NCBI RefSeq assembly: GCF_000473045.1
Contig: NZ_AXAY01000015.1
Span: forward strand, 1-64,000
Source: Bradyrhizobium sp. WSM3983
Lineage (GTDB): Bacteria > Pseudomonadota > Alphaproteobacteria > Rhizobiales > Xanthobacteraceae
Direction: 5' to 3'
Length of the DNA stretch: 64,000 bases
Below are positions 15,201-24,327 of this stretch, in pieces (positions within the stretch are counted from its first letter, which is position 1; every line of letters starts with the position of its first letter). The translations under genes were made by a program, and so were the position numbers. The notes beneath the pieces are model-generated. The model was not told where the DNA came from and did no database searches. It saw only the letters and a program-made list of their open reading frames with translations.

Positions 15201-17189
15201 ATGTCCGGAACCAAAATCCTCTGGGGACAGGTGATCGTTGTCGGCCTGATCGTTTTGCTCGCCATCTGGGGAGCAACCGAATGGACGGCGTGGCGGCTCG
15301 CCTATCAACCCGAGCTTGGGCGCCCTTGGTTCGAGTTGTCGGGTTTCAAGATTTATTACCCGCCGGTCTTCTTCTGGTGGTGGTTCGTCTACGACGCCTA
15401 TGCACCTCAGGTCTTTGTCGAGGGAGCCTTCATCGCGGCGTCGGGGACCTTCGTTTCGATTGCGGTGGCGATCGCCATGTCTGTCTGGCGAGCGCGCGAA
15501 GCCAAGAATGTCGAGACCTATGGCTCAGCGCGCTGGGCCGATCCGCGGGAGGTTCGAGCGGCCGGACTTCTCGGTCCCGATGGCGTGGTGCTCGGCAAGC
15601 TCGACCGCGACTACCTTCGCCATGATGGACCGGAGCACGTGTTGTGTTTCGCTCCTACTCGGTCTGGCAAGGGCGTTGGTCTTGTCGTGCCCTCGCTGCT
15701 GGCCTGGCCGGGTTCGGCCATCGTTCATGACATCAAGGGCGAGAACTGGCAACTGACCGCCGGCTTCCGCTCGCGGCATGGCCGCGTCCTGTTGTTCGAC
15801 CCGACCAACCCAAAGTCCTCATCCTACAATCCGCTCCTAGAGGTGCGGCGAGGGGAGTGGGAGGTCCGCGATGTCCAGAACGTCGCCGACGTCCTCGTCG
15901 ATCCGGAAGGCTCGCTCGACAAGCGGAACCATTGGGAGAAGACCAGTCATTCGCTCCTGGTCGGGGCCATCCTCCACGTCCTCTATGCCGAGGCGGACAA
16001 GACCCTGGCGGGTGTGGCCGCGTTCCTGTCCGACCCGAAGCGGCCGATCGAGGCGACGCTAAAGGCTATGATGACCACGCCGCACCTTGGCGCGCTGGGC
16101 GCCCATCCCGTCGTTGCCTCGACCGCGCGCGAGCTCCTCAACAAATCGGAGAATGAGCGCTCCGGTGTCTTGTCCACTGCCATGTCGTTCCTCGGGCTCT
16201 ACCGAGATCCGGTGGTGGCCCAAGTGACCTGTCGTTGCGACTGGCGGATCGCTGACCTGATCGCCGATCTCCGTCCGACGACGCTTTACCTCGTGGTGCC
16301 GCCCTCCGATATATCGAGGACCAAACCGTTGATCCGCCTGGTGCTGAACCAGATCGGCCGGCGCCTGACGGAGGATTTGCATGCCAAGGATCGCCGGCAT
16401 CGAGTCCTGATGCTGCTCGACGAATTCCCGGCACTCGGGCGGCTCGATTTCTTCGAGTCCGCGCTCGCCTTCATGGCGGGATACGGCATCAAGAGCTTTC
16501 TGATCGCGCAGTCGCTTAACCAGATCGAGAAAGCCTATGGGCCTAACAATGCCATCCTCGATAACTGCCACGTCCGCGTCAGCTTCGCGACCAATGACGA
16601 GCGGACTGCCAAGCGAGTATCGGACGCGCTGGGTACAGCGACCGAGATGAGGGCGATGAAGAACTATGCCGGGCACAGGTTGAACCCGTGGCTCGGGCAC
16701 CTCATGGTCTCACGCCAGGAGACGGCAAGGCCTCTGCTGACCCCCGGGGAGGTCATGCAGCTTCCGCCGATGGACGAGATCGTCATGGTGGCGGGCACGG
16801 CGCCGATCAGAGCTAAGAAAGCCCGGTACTACGAGGATCGGCGGTTTACCGAGCGGGTCTTGCCACCGCCTGATCCGGCGTCGTCGGGTCAATCATCGCG
16901 AACGGACGGATGGTCAACGCTGGGAACGCTGACACCGGCGACGGGGCCGACCGACAAAGCCGCGCAAGCAGGGGAGGACGCGGCAAACAGTGGTCTTCGT
17001 CGAGAGCCGGAACTGCCCGATCACGTTGCGATCGTCAAGGAGACGACCGAGCCGACGCCGGCAGAGGAATTTGCCGCCGTTCTTGACGATGACGAGGACG
17101 CGGTCCGTCAGTCCCGGCTCATACGACAACAGATGCGAGGTATCGCCCGCCAAGTCGCGCTCGACCCGAATGACGGAATGGAGCTCTGA
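15201..17189 (+). CDS. traG: TraG/VirD4 type IV coupling protein
   Basis: 662 aa. N-terminal membrane segments are at residues ~5-27 and ~75-95. The ATPase domain has Walker A FAPTRSGKGVGL and Walker B LMLLDEFPALG, then LIAQSLNQIEKAYG and the arginine-containing SFATNDERTAKRVSDALG. It links the relaxosome to the Trb channel. GTGGAGG precedes ATG 15201. The C-terminal ~90 residues are acidic and variable. Confidence 0.95.
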   Translation: MSGTKILWGQVIVVGLIVLLAIWGATEWTAWRLAYQPELGRPWFELSGFKIYYPPVFFWWWFVYDAYAPQVFVEGAFIAASGTFVSIAVAIAMSVWRAREAKNVETYGSARWADPREVRAAGLLGPDGVVLGKLDRDYLRHDGPEHVLCFAPTRSGKGVGLVVPSLLAWPGSAIVHDIKGENWQLTAGFRSRHGRVLLFDPTNPKSSSYNPLLEVRRGEWEVRDVQNVADVLVDPEGSLDKRNHWEKTSHSLLVGAILHVLYAEADKTLAGVAAFLSDPKRPIEATLKAMMTTPHLGALGAHPVVASTARELLNKSENERSGVLSTAMSFLGLYRDPVVAQVTCRCDWRIADLIADLRPTTLYLVVPPSDISRTKPLIRLVLNQIGRRLTEDLHAKDRRHRVLMLLDEFPALGRLDFFESALAFMAGYGIKSFLIAQSLNQIEKAYGPNNAILDNCHVRVSFATNDERTAKRVSDALGTATEMRAMKNYAGHRLNPWLGHLMVSRQETARPLLTPGEVMQLPPMDEIVMVAGTAPIRAKKARYYEDRRFTERVLPPPDPASSGQSSRTDGWSTLGTLTPATGPTDKAAQAGEDAANSGLRREPELPDHVAIVKETTEPTPAEEFAAVLDDDEDAVRQSRLIRQQMRGIARQVALDPNDGMEL

Positions 17190-17195
17190 GGCATC

Positions 17196-17624
17196 ATGCG
17201 CGACCGGATGAATGTGTATTTCCCGCCAGAGCTTCTGAAGCAGATCTCGGATCTCGCCGACCGTAAGAAGCTCTCACGATCCGCGGTTGTGGAAGCTGCC
17301 GTCGCTTCATTTCTATCGCCGGACGGCGCGGACAAGCGGGAGGCGGCGTTTACTCGGCGCCTGGACCGTTTATCGCGGCAGATGCAAAGGCTGGAGCGTG
17401 ACGTCAATCTGACGGCCGAGACTTTGGCCCTGTTCATCCGCTTCTGGCTCACGATCACGCCGCCATTGCCGAACGACGCGCAGGCTGCTGCCCAGGCAAA
17501 AGGCCGGGAACGCTTTGAGGGATTTGTCGAGGCGCTCGGGCGCCGTTTACAAAAGGGGCAGAGCTTCCTGCGTGAAATCCCAGAAGATACCGTTCATCAC
17601 GAAACGACAGCCAAACTTGATTGA
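17196..17624 (+). CDS. CopG-type ribbon-helix-helix protein
   Basis: 142 aa. MNVYFPPELLKQISDLADRKKLSRSAVVEAAVASFL is a ribbon-helix-helix DNA-binding fold; a coiled-coil-like stretch (LDRLSRQMQRLERDVNLTAETLALFIRFWL) follows. This small regulator normally sits between traG and trbB in P-type systems and probably controls the trb operon or assists the relaxosome. Here an MFS gene separates it from trbB. Confidence 0.88.
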   Translation: MRDRMNVYFPPELLKQISDLADRKKLSRSAVVEAAVASFLSPDGADKREAAFTRRLDRLSRQMQRLERDVNLTAETLALFIRFWLTITPPLPNDAQAAAQAKGRERFEGFVEALGRRLQKGQSFLREIPEDTVHHETTAKLD

Positions 17625-17751
17625 TGGACAAGCTATTTCGCCGGTGCTTCCTTTTTTCACGCCAGTCTACGACCGCAGCAATGTAGCTGGGTCGACAAAA
17701 TGCTGGACGCGCTATCGGCTCGAATGAGCTGAGTGAGCAAGAAGGGCCAGC

Positions 17752-19065
17752 ATGCAAATCTCAATAGCATGGCGTCTCATCGCGCGCGTCTTTCTCCCAT
17801 TTGCTGCCGGATACTATCTTTCATATTTGTTCCGAACGATCAACGCGCTGATCTCGGATCATCTTATCTCCGATATCGGACTTGGTGCTGCCGACCTGGG
17901 GTTACTCACGTCCGTCTATTTCCTGGTCTTTGCAGCGGCGCAGATTCCGGTCGGAATATTGTTGGACCGCTTCGGTCCCCGTCGCGTCCAGAGCGCTCTG
18001 CTTCTGATCGCCGCCGCAGGCGCTGGACTATTCGCGATGTCGAACGGATTTCTGTCACTCCTGATCGCGCGCGCAATGATCGGGCTTGGTGTAGCGGCAG
18101 CGCTGACGGCTGGATTGAAGTCGATCGTCCTATGGTTTCCGAGAGAACGAGTGGCCTTGCTTAATGGCTACATGGTCATGTTGGGATCGCTCGGGGCGGT
18201 TACCGCTACGGCGCCCGCCGAGCACCTGCTCGCATGGATGGGATGGCGACAGCTGTTCGATATCCTGGCAGCCGCGACCGGCGTCACGGCCGTGCTTATC
18301 TATGTCGCGGTTCCTGATCGGATCGTCCCATCAACGGCATCAATTCCCGCCACCCTCAGCTCTGTTTTTGGCGACCGGCGTTTCTGGCGAATTGCCCCCT
18401 TGTCGGCGACGTGCGTAGGCTCGGCCTGGTCGCTGCAGGGATTGTGGGCGTCGACGTGGCTAACTGACGTGGAGGGCTTTGATCGAGGAAGTCTCGTCAG
18501 ACAGCTGTTCACGATGTCGATCGTGTTGAGCGGCGGTGCCTGGTTGTTCGGTACGACGGTCCACTACATCAGACGAAGAGAAATCGGAGCGGAATCAATA
18601 TTGACGACCGTTGCGGTGCTGTTCATCGCTGCCCAATTTGCTTTGATATTTCGCGTGCCTTTGCCGTCCTTCTTGCCCTGGTCCGTTGTCGCGTTTGTCG
18701 GAGCCGCGTCCGTCGTCAGTTTCGGGGTGATAGCCGATTACTTTCCGCCCGAGCTTGCAGGTCGTGCCAACGGCGCCTTGAATGTGCTGCACTTCGGATG
18801 GGCATTTTTGGCCCAATCCGCGACGGGCCTGATCCTGGAACAATGGTCGCCCGGGGCTAGCCATAAGCCCATCTTGGCCTATCAGGTCGCGTTTGGTCTC
18901 AACGTAATACTGCAGATCGCGGCATTGGCTTGGTTCGCACTGCCATGGCTCAACTACTTCGGCCGGTGGATTGGCTCATTTGACGCTTCCGATGAAATCG
19001 AACCGGTCTGCTTGTACGAACAAGCGATCCTACAAGTGTTCGCGGACGACGATGCGGAGTGGTGA
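17752..19065 (+). CDS. MFS transporter inserted between copG and trbB
   Basis: 437 aa with about 12 membrane helices. The MFS motif A-like loop is GILLDRFGPRRVQSA after the second helix, and a second-half loop is FGVIADYFPPELAGRANGAL. A C-terminal cytoplasmic tail (YEQAILQVFADDDAEW) is acidic. Substrate unknown. It interrupts the usual traG-copG-trbB order while staying in the same direction, so read-through into trb may depend on it. No transposase or repeat is seen at either side. Confidence 0.85.
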   Translation: MQISIAWRLIARVFLPFAAGYYLSYLFRTINALISDHLISDIGLGAADLGLLTSVYFLVFAAAQIPVGILLDRFGPRRVQSALLLIAAAGAGLFAMSNGFLSLLIARAMIGLGVAAALTAGLKSIVLWFPRERVALLNGYMVMLGSLGAVTATAPAEHLLAWMGWRQLFDILAAATGVTAVLIYVAVPDRIVPSTASIPATLSSVFGDRRFWRIAPLSATCVGSAWSLQGLWASTWLTDVEGFDRGSLVRQLFTMSIVLSGGAWLFGTTVHYIRRREIGAESILTTVAVLFIAAQFALIFRVPLPSFLPWSVVAFVGAASVVSFGVIADYFPPELAGRANGALNVLHFGWAFLAQSATGLILEQWSPGASHKPILAYQVAFGLNVILQIAALAWFALPWLNYFGRWIGSFDASDEIEPVCLYEQAILQVFADDDAEW

Positions 19066-19222
19066 GTGGCGACCCACGTGTTAAATTGCCCTTTCTCATC
19101 TTTCTTTTCCTACGCTGTTCCACGATTGCCGGAAGTGCTTGTTGCGCCAGATCGAATGGTGGCTTTTCTAATCATCCCATCTGAGGGCGCTCTTTAGAAG
19201 TCCTCATTCGGTGGGGGCGGCG

Positions 19223-20185
19223 GTGGCAATCCAATCCAATCTGTCGGAGTCGACATCACGCGGCGCGCGAATGCTGCGTAGCGCACTTGGGATTGCGATC
19301 GCAGGCTACCTCGAAGATGAGTCAATCGTTGAGGTCATGCTCAATCCAGATGGGCGGTTGTGGATCGATCGGCTGTCGAGCGGACTGATCGACACCGGCG
19401 AAACTCTATCGGCGGCGGACGGTGAGCGCATTGTTCGCCTGGTGGCGCACCACGTCGGTGCGGAGGTGCATGCCGGATCGCCGCGCGTCTCTGCGGAATT
19501 GCCTCTGACCGGCGAGCGTTTCGAAGGCCTCCTGCCTCCGGTCGTTGCGGCGCCGGCGTTTGCGATCCGCAAGCCAGCGGTCGCTGTGTTCACGCTCGAC
19601 GACTATGTCGTCAAGGGGATCATGACCTCGGGGCAGGCCACGGCCCTAAGAGGCGCCGTCTCCACTCGCAAAAACATCCTTGTCGCCGGGGGCACATCGA
19701 GCGGCAAGACAACACTGACCAATGCGCTGTTGGCCGAAGTCGCGAAAACCTCCGATCGCGTCGTTCTGATCGAGGATACGCGCGAATTGCAGTGCAAAGC
19801 GCCCAACCTTGTCGCGCTGCGTACCAAGGACGGCGTTGCGACGCTGTCGGACCTCGTCCGCTCCTCGCTCCGACTGCGCCCGGATCGAATTCCGATCGGC
19901 GAGGTGCGGGGCGCCGAAGCGCTCGACCTGCTTAAGGCCTGGGGCACCGGCCATCCCGGCGGCATCGGCACTATCCATGCCGGTACCGCGCTTGGCGCGT
20001 TGCGCCGGCTCGAGCAGCTCATCCAGGAGGCCGTCATCACGGTTCCGCGCGCTCTGATCGCCGAGACCATCAACCTCGTCGCCGTGCTTACAGGTCGTGG
20101 CGGCGATCGTCGCCTCGCTGAGCTCGCCCTTGTCACCGGGCTTGGAGCAGCGGGCGACTACACCCTTTCACCAACAGGAGACTGA
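19223..20185 (+). CDS. trbB: TrbB conjugal transfer ATPase
   Basis: 320 aa. SRGARMLRSALGIAIAGYLEDESIVEVMLNPDGRLWIDRL is the family N-terminus. Walker A is GGTSSGKTT, the Asp/Walker B region is VVLIEDTRELQ, and the His box is GHPGGIGTIHAGTALGALRRLEQLI. It is the VirB11-type hexameric ATPase that powers assembly and transfer. GTG 19223 has GGGGGCGG just upstream; GTG 19211 would extend by four residues. Confidence 0.94.
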   Translation: MAIQSNLSESTSRGARMLRSALGIAIAGYLEDESIVEVMLNPDGRLWIDRLSSGLIDTGETLSAADGERIVRLVAHHVGAEVHAGSPRVSAELPLTGERFEGLLPPVVAAPAFAIRKPAVAVFTLDDYVVKGIMTSGQATALRGAVSTRKNILVAGGTSSGKTTLTNALLAEVAKTSDRVVLIEDTRELQCKAPNLVALRTKDGVATLSDLVRSSLRLRPDRIPIGEVRGAEALDLLKAWGTGHPGGIGTIHAGTALGALRRLEQLIQEAVITVPRALIAETINLVAVLTGRGGDRRLAELALVTGLGAAGDYTLSPTGD

Positions 20186-20186
20186 C

Positions 20187-20513
20187 ATGCGTTTGCAATT
20201 TGGCTTTCGTCGGGGAGCCGCGCCGCTGGCTGCGACCGGCGCGTTTCTTCTGACAACTGCGTCGGCTTGGGCGGCCGGCTCGAATATGCCGTGGGAGCAG
20301 CCACTCAATCAGATCCTGCAATCGGTCGAAGGTCCGGTCGCCAAGATCATCGCCGTCATCATCATCGTTGTCACGGGTTTGACGCTCGCGTTCGGCGATT
20401 CGTCCGGCGGGTTCCGCAGGCTGATCCAGATCGTGTTCGGTCTGTCGATCGCGTTTGCGGCTTCGAGTTTCTTCCTGTCGTTCTTCTCGTTCGGCGGCGG
20501 CGTGGTGATCTGA
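20187..20513 (+). CDS. trbC: TrbC conjugal pilin precursor
   Basis: 108 aa. The signal segment PLAATGAFLLTTASAWAAGSNMPWEQPL is followed by two hydrophobic helices around FGDSSGGFRRLIQIVFGLS, the VirB2/TrbC pattern. TraF (11639) is the likely processing enzyme. ACAGGAG lies six bases before ATG 20187. The stop overlaps trbD. Confidence 0.92.
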   Translation: MRLQFGFRRGAAPLAATGAFLLTTASAWAAGSNMPWEQPLNQILQSVEGPVAKIIAVIIIVVTGLTLAFGDSSGGFRRLIQIVFGLSIAFAASSFFLSFFSFGGGVVI

Positions 20514-20776
20514 TGGATGACCCGGTCGCAGGTTTTGTTGTGCCCGTTCACCGTGCACTCACCGAGCCGATCCTGATGGGCGGCGCGCCGCGGTCGGTCG
20601 CAATCGTCAACGGCACGCTTGCGGCGGCTCTTGGGCTCGGATTGCGGCTGTGGATCGCCGGGCTCGTGCTCTGGTTCATCGGCCACATGGCCGCCGTCTG
20701 GGCCGCCAAGCGCGATCCCGCCTTCGTCGATGTCGTGCGCCGGCATCTGCGCATTCCCGGTCATCTCAACGTCTGA
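20513..20776 (+). CDS. trbD: TrbD conjugal transfer protein
   Basis: 87 aa, VirB3-like: PVHRALTEPILMGGAPRSVAIVNGTLAAALGLGLRLWIAG, then HMAAVWAAKRDPAFVDVVRRHLRIPGHL. It has two adjacent membrane helices and usually anchors the TrbE ATPase. The start overlaps the trbC stop. Confidence 0.93.
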   Translation: MDDPVAGFVVPVHRALTEPILMGGAPRSVAIVNGTLAAALGLGLRLWIAGLVLWFIGHMAAVWAAKRDPAFVDVVRRHLRIPGHLNV

Positions 20777-20786
20777 GCTCTCGGTC

Positions 20787-23228
20787 ATGATGAATCTTGC
20801 CGAATATCGCCATTCGAACGCGCGCCTTGCCGACTTCCTGCCTTGGGCAGCGCTCGTCGACGAGGGAATTATCCTGAACAAGGACGGCTCGTTTCAGCGG
20901 ACGGCGAAATTCCGGGGACCCGACCTCGATAGCGCAGTGCCGGCTGAGCTTGTCGGCGTCGCCAGTCGTCTGAACAACGCCCTGCGTCGCCTCGGATCTG
21001 GCTGGGCCGTCTTCGTCGAGGCGCAGCGTCATTTCGCAGGGTCTTACCCGCCGAACAGCTTTCCAGACGTCGTGTCGGCGTTGGTGGATGCGGAGCGCAA
21101 AGCTCAATTTGAAGAGGCGGGCGCCCATTACGAATCCAGTTATTTCCTAACGTTCCTCTACCTACCGCCGGAGGAGGGGGCCGCCAGGGCAGAGCGGCTG
21201 CTCTATGAGGGCCGTGACCGTACGGTTGGTGCAGATGCGCGCGAGGTGCTCCGCGGATTTATCGATCAAACCAACCGCGTGCTGCAACTCGTTGAAGGCT
21301 TCATGCCGGAATGCGCCTGGCTGGACGATCCGGACACGCTGACCTACCTGCACTCAACGGTTTCGACCAGGCGTCATCGCGTGCGCGTGCCCGAAATTCC
21401 CATGTACATCGATGCGCTCCTGGCGGATCAGCCGCTGACTGGCGGGCTCGAGCCGATGCTGGGATCAGCCAATGTGCGAGTTCTGACGATTGTCGGCTTT
21501 CCCGGTGCGACGACGCCAGGAATCCTGGACGACCTGAACCGCCTGGCCTTTTCGTATCGCTGGTCGACCCGGGCGATCATGCTCGACAAGACCGATGCGA
21601 CCAAGCTGCTGACCAAAATCCGCCGTCAGTGGTTCGCCAAGAGAAAGTCCATCGGCGCCATCCTGAAGGAGGTCATGACCAACGAGGCGTCGGCGCTTCT
21701 CGATACTGACGCCCACAACAAGGCGATGGACGCCGACGCGGCGCTACAGGAGCTGGGTTCGGACCAGATCGGACAAGCCTTTGTCACGGCGACCATCACC
21801 GTCTGGGACGGCGATCCCGGTGCCGCCGATGAAAAGCTGCGGCTGGTCGAGAAGGTGATTCAGGGCCGCGATTTCACCTGCATGATCGAGACGGTGAACG
21901 CCGTCGAAGGCTGGCTCGGCAGCTTGCCGGGACATGTGTATGCCAACGTGCGGCAGCCGCCGGTCTCGACCCTCAACCTTGCTCATATGATTCCGATGTC
22001 GGCCGTGTGGGCGGGCGAGGCGCGAGATCTACACTTCAAGGGTCCGCCTCTGCTGTTCGGCAAGACCGAGGGATCAACCCCCTTCCGGTTCTCGCTCCAC
22101 GTCGGTGACGTCGGCCATACTCTCGTGGTGGGACCGACCGGTGCCGGCAAGTCTGTCCTGCTGGCGCTGATGGCGTTGCAGTTCCGCCGCTATCCGAATT
22201 CCCAGGTCTTTGCGTTCGATTTCGGCGGTTCGATCCGGGCGGCCGCGCTTGCCATGGACGGCGACTGGCATGATCTCGGCGGCGCATCGTCTGGTGGGGA
22301 CGAAAGTCCCGTCGCATTGCAGCCGCTGGCCTGGATCGACGATTCCATGGAGCGGGGGTGGGCCACGGAGTGGCTCGGCGCGATCCTGGCCCGAGAAAAG
22401 ATCGAGATCACCCCGGAGGTCAAGGACCATCTTTGGTCGGCGCTGACATCTCTTGCTTCCGCGCCAATGCAGGAACGCACCCTGACCGGCCTGTCCGTGC
22501 TTCTGCAATCGAACTCCCTGAAACGTGCCCTTCAACCTTATTGCCTGGGCGGTCCGTCTGGGCGGCTGCTTGACGCCGAGTTCGAGCGGCTCGGTGAAGC
22601 CTCGGTCCAGGCATTTGAGACCGAAGGTCTGATCGGAACGAGCGCAGCCCCGGCCGTGCTGGCCTACCTCTTTCATCGGATCGGACATCGCCTCGACGGC
22701 CGGCCCACACTCCTAATTGTCGATGAGGGTTGGTTGGCTCTCGACGACGAAGATTTCGCCGGCCAGCTTCGCGAATGGCTCAAGACGCTTCGGAAGAAGA
22801 ATGCGTCTGTCATCTTCGCCACCCAGTCGCTCTCGGACATCGACGGCTCCGCAATTGCGCCGGCGATCATCGAAAGCTGCCCAACGCGTCTGTTGTTGCC
22901 GAACGAACGCGCGATCGAGCCGCAGATATCAGCGATCTACCGGCGCTTTGGCCTCAACGATCGCCAGATCGAGCTTCTGAGCCGGGCTACGCCGAAGCGG
23001 GACTATTACTGCCAGTCTCGGCGCGGCAACCGAATGTTCGAGCTCGGCCTAGGTGAGGTCGCGCTCGCCTTCACCGCAGCTTCTTCCAAGACCGACCAGG
23101 CCGCCATCGAGCGACTCCTCGCCGAACACGGACGTGACGGCTTCTTGCCTGCCTGGCTCCAGCACCGCGGCGTCGCCTGGGCCGCAGACCTGATCCCCAA
23201 TCTCCGCAATCTGGAGAGATCACCATGA
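20787..23228 (+). CDS. trbE: TrbE conjugal transfer ATPase
   Basis: 813 aa, VirB4 family. The N-terminal domain begins MMNLAEYRHSNARLADFLPWAALVD. The motor domain has Walker A VVGPTGAGKSVLLA and Walker B LLIVDEGWLALDDEDF, then SVIFATQSLSDID. It is the largest ATPase of the channel. The C-terminal EHGRDGFLPAWLQHRG is typical. The stop overlaps trbJ (ATGA). Confidence 0.95.
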   Translation: MMNLAEYRHSNARLADFLPWAALVDEGIILNKDGSFQRTAKFRGPDLDSAVPAELVGVASRLNNALRRLGSGWAVFVEAQRHFAGSYPPNSFPDVVSALVDAERKAQFEEAGAHYESSYFLTFLYLPPEEGAARAERLLYEGRDRTVGADAREVLRGFIDQTNRVLQLVEGFMPECAWLDDPDTLTYLHSTVSTRRHRVRVPEIPMYIDALLADQPLTGGLEPMLGSANVRVLTIVGFPGATTPGILDDLNRLAFSYRWSTRAIMLDKTDATKLLTKIRRQWFAKRKSIGAILKEVMTNEASALLDTDAHNKAMDADAALQELGSDQIGQAFVTATITVWDGDPGAADEKLRLVEKVIQGRDFTCMIETVNAVEGWLGSLPGHVYANVRQPPVSTLNLAHMIPMSAVWAGEARDLHFKGPPLLFGKTEGSTPFRFSLHVGDVGHTLVVGPTGAGKSVLLALMALQFRRYPNSQVFAFDFGGSIRAAALAMDGDWHDLGGASSGGDESPVALQPLAWIDDSMERGWATEWLGAILAREKIEITPEVKDHLWSALTSLASAPMQERTLTGLSVLLQSNSLKRALQPYCLGGPSGRLLDAEFERLGEASVQAFETEGLIGTSAAPAVLAYLFHRIGHRLDGRPTLLIVDEGWLALDDEDFAGQLREWLKTLRKKNASVIFATQSLSDIDGSAIAPAIIESCPTRLLLPNERAIEPQISAIYRRFGLNDRQIELLSRATPKRDYYCQSRRGNRMFELGLGEVALAFTAASSKTDQAAIERLLAEHGRDGFLPAWLQHRGVAWAADLIPNLRNLERSP

Positions 23229-23956
23229 GCCGTCTTAGCTCTTTGTTGGCCGCTGGTGCCATCGCCCTGTCGCTCAGCACCACGGCGCCCGCCCAGGCGC
23301 AATGGATCGTCTTCGATCCCAACAATTACGTCCAGAACGTCCTGACTGCTGCGCGGGAGCTGCAGCAGATCAGCAACCAGATCACCTCGTTGCAGAACGA
23401 AGCGCAGATGCTGATCAATCAGGCGAAGAATTTGGCAAACCTGCCGTATTCGTCGCTGCAGCAACTGCAATCGTCGATCCAGCGGACCCAGCAATTGCTG
23501 GCCCAGGCCCAGCGGATCGCTTACGACGTCCAGCAGATCGATCGGGCGTTTTCAACCAGCTACGCGCCGGTCACCGGCAGCCAGTCCAACCAGGTGCTGA
23601 TCACCAACGCTCAGGCGCGCTGGCAGAATGCTGTCGCAGCATTGCAGGATGCGCTCCGGGTCCAGGCAGGCGTCGTCGGCAACCTCGATACCAACCGCAT
23701 CCAGACGTCGGCGCTCGTAACATCGAGCCAGAGTGCCAGTGGTGCCCTCCAGGCAACCCAGGCCGGCAATCAGATCCTCGCTCTTCAGGCGCAACAACTC
23801 GCCGATCTCACCGCCACGGTAGCAGCACAGGGCAGAGCGCAGAGCCTTGAAGCGGCCCAGCGCACAGCAGCTCAAGACCAGGGCCGGGAGCAACTCAGGC
23901 GGTTTCTGACGCCGGGACAGGGGTATCAATCTCAAGACGTGCGGATGTTCCACTAA
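23225..23956 (+). CDS. trbJ: TrbJ periplasmic transfer protein
   Basis: 243 aa. A cleavable signal peptide (LLAAGAIALSLSTTAPAQAQ) is followed by QWIVFDPNNYVQNVLTAARELQQISNQI and a long glutamine-rich coiled coil, as in TrbJ/VirB5. The C-terminal RRFLTPGQGYQSQDVRMF is typical. It is thought to form the minor pilus tip. Confidence 0.94.
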   Translation: MSRLSSLLAAGAIALSLSTTAPAQAQWIVFDPNNYVQNVLTAARELQQISNQITSLQNEAQMLINQAKNLANLPYSSLQQLQSSIQRTQQLLAQAQRIAYDVQQIDRAFSTSYAPVTGSQSNQVLITNAQARWQNAVAALQDALRVQAGVVGNLDTNRIQTSALVTSSQSASGALQATQAGNQILALQAQQLADLTATVAAQGRAQSLEAAQRTAAQDQGREQLRRFLTPGQGYQSQDVRMFH

Positions 23957-24327
23957 TGACGGATGTAAGAGCGTTCAAAGCGCTGTCGCTGGCTGTGTCC
24001 GCCGGTGTGCTAGTCGTCGCAGCCTGCACGATCCAGCTTCGTGGTGGAGACAATGCTTCGTCGCCGCCAAAGGCGGAGCAGAGCACAGGTGTCGATCATT
24101 CTGACCTCGCCCGCTGCCGCACCGTCGCTCCGGAAGAAACGGAAAGCTATCAGCGCTGCCAGCACGTCTGGTCTGAAAACCGACGTCGCTTCTTTGACAG
24201 TAAGGACGGTGCTGCTGCGTCGCGCCGCCTGGATCCCGTCGCCGGTCTGACATCCGCGCCAAAGGACCAGAGTCGGCTGCCACAGGGGTATCCATCCGAG
24301 ACGTCACCCGAAGCGAGCAAGCCATGA
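23956..24327 (+). CDS. trbK: TrbK-alt putative entry-exclusion protein
   Basis: 123 aa. A hydrophobic N-terminus ends in VVAAC, suggesting a lipoprotein. The centre RCRTVAPEETESYQRCQHVWSENRRRFF contains two cysteines and is characteristic of the alternative TrbK family found between trbJ and trbL. Entry exclusion is inferred from that family, not shown. It overlaps both neighbours. Confidence 0.85.
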   Translation: MTDVRAFKALSLAVSAGVLVVAACTIQLRGGDNASSPPKAEQSTGVDHSDLARCRTVAPEETESYQRCQHVWSENRRRFFDSKDGAAASRRLDPVAGLTSAPKDQSRLPQGYPSETSPEASKP

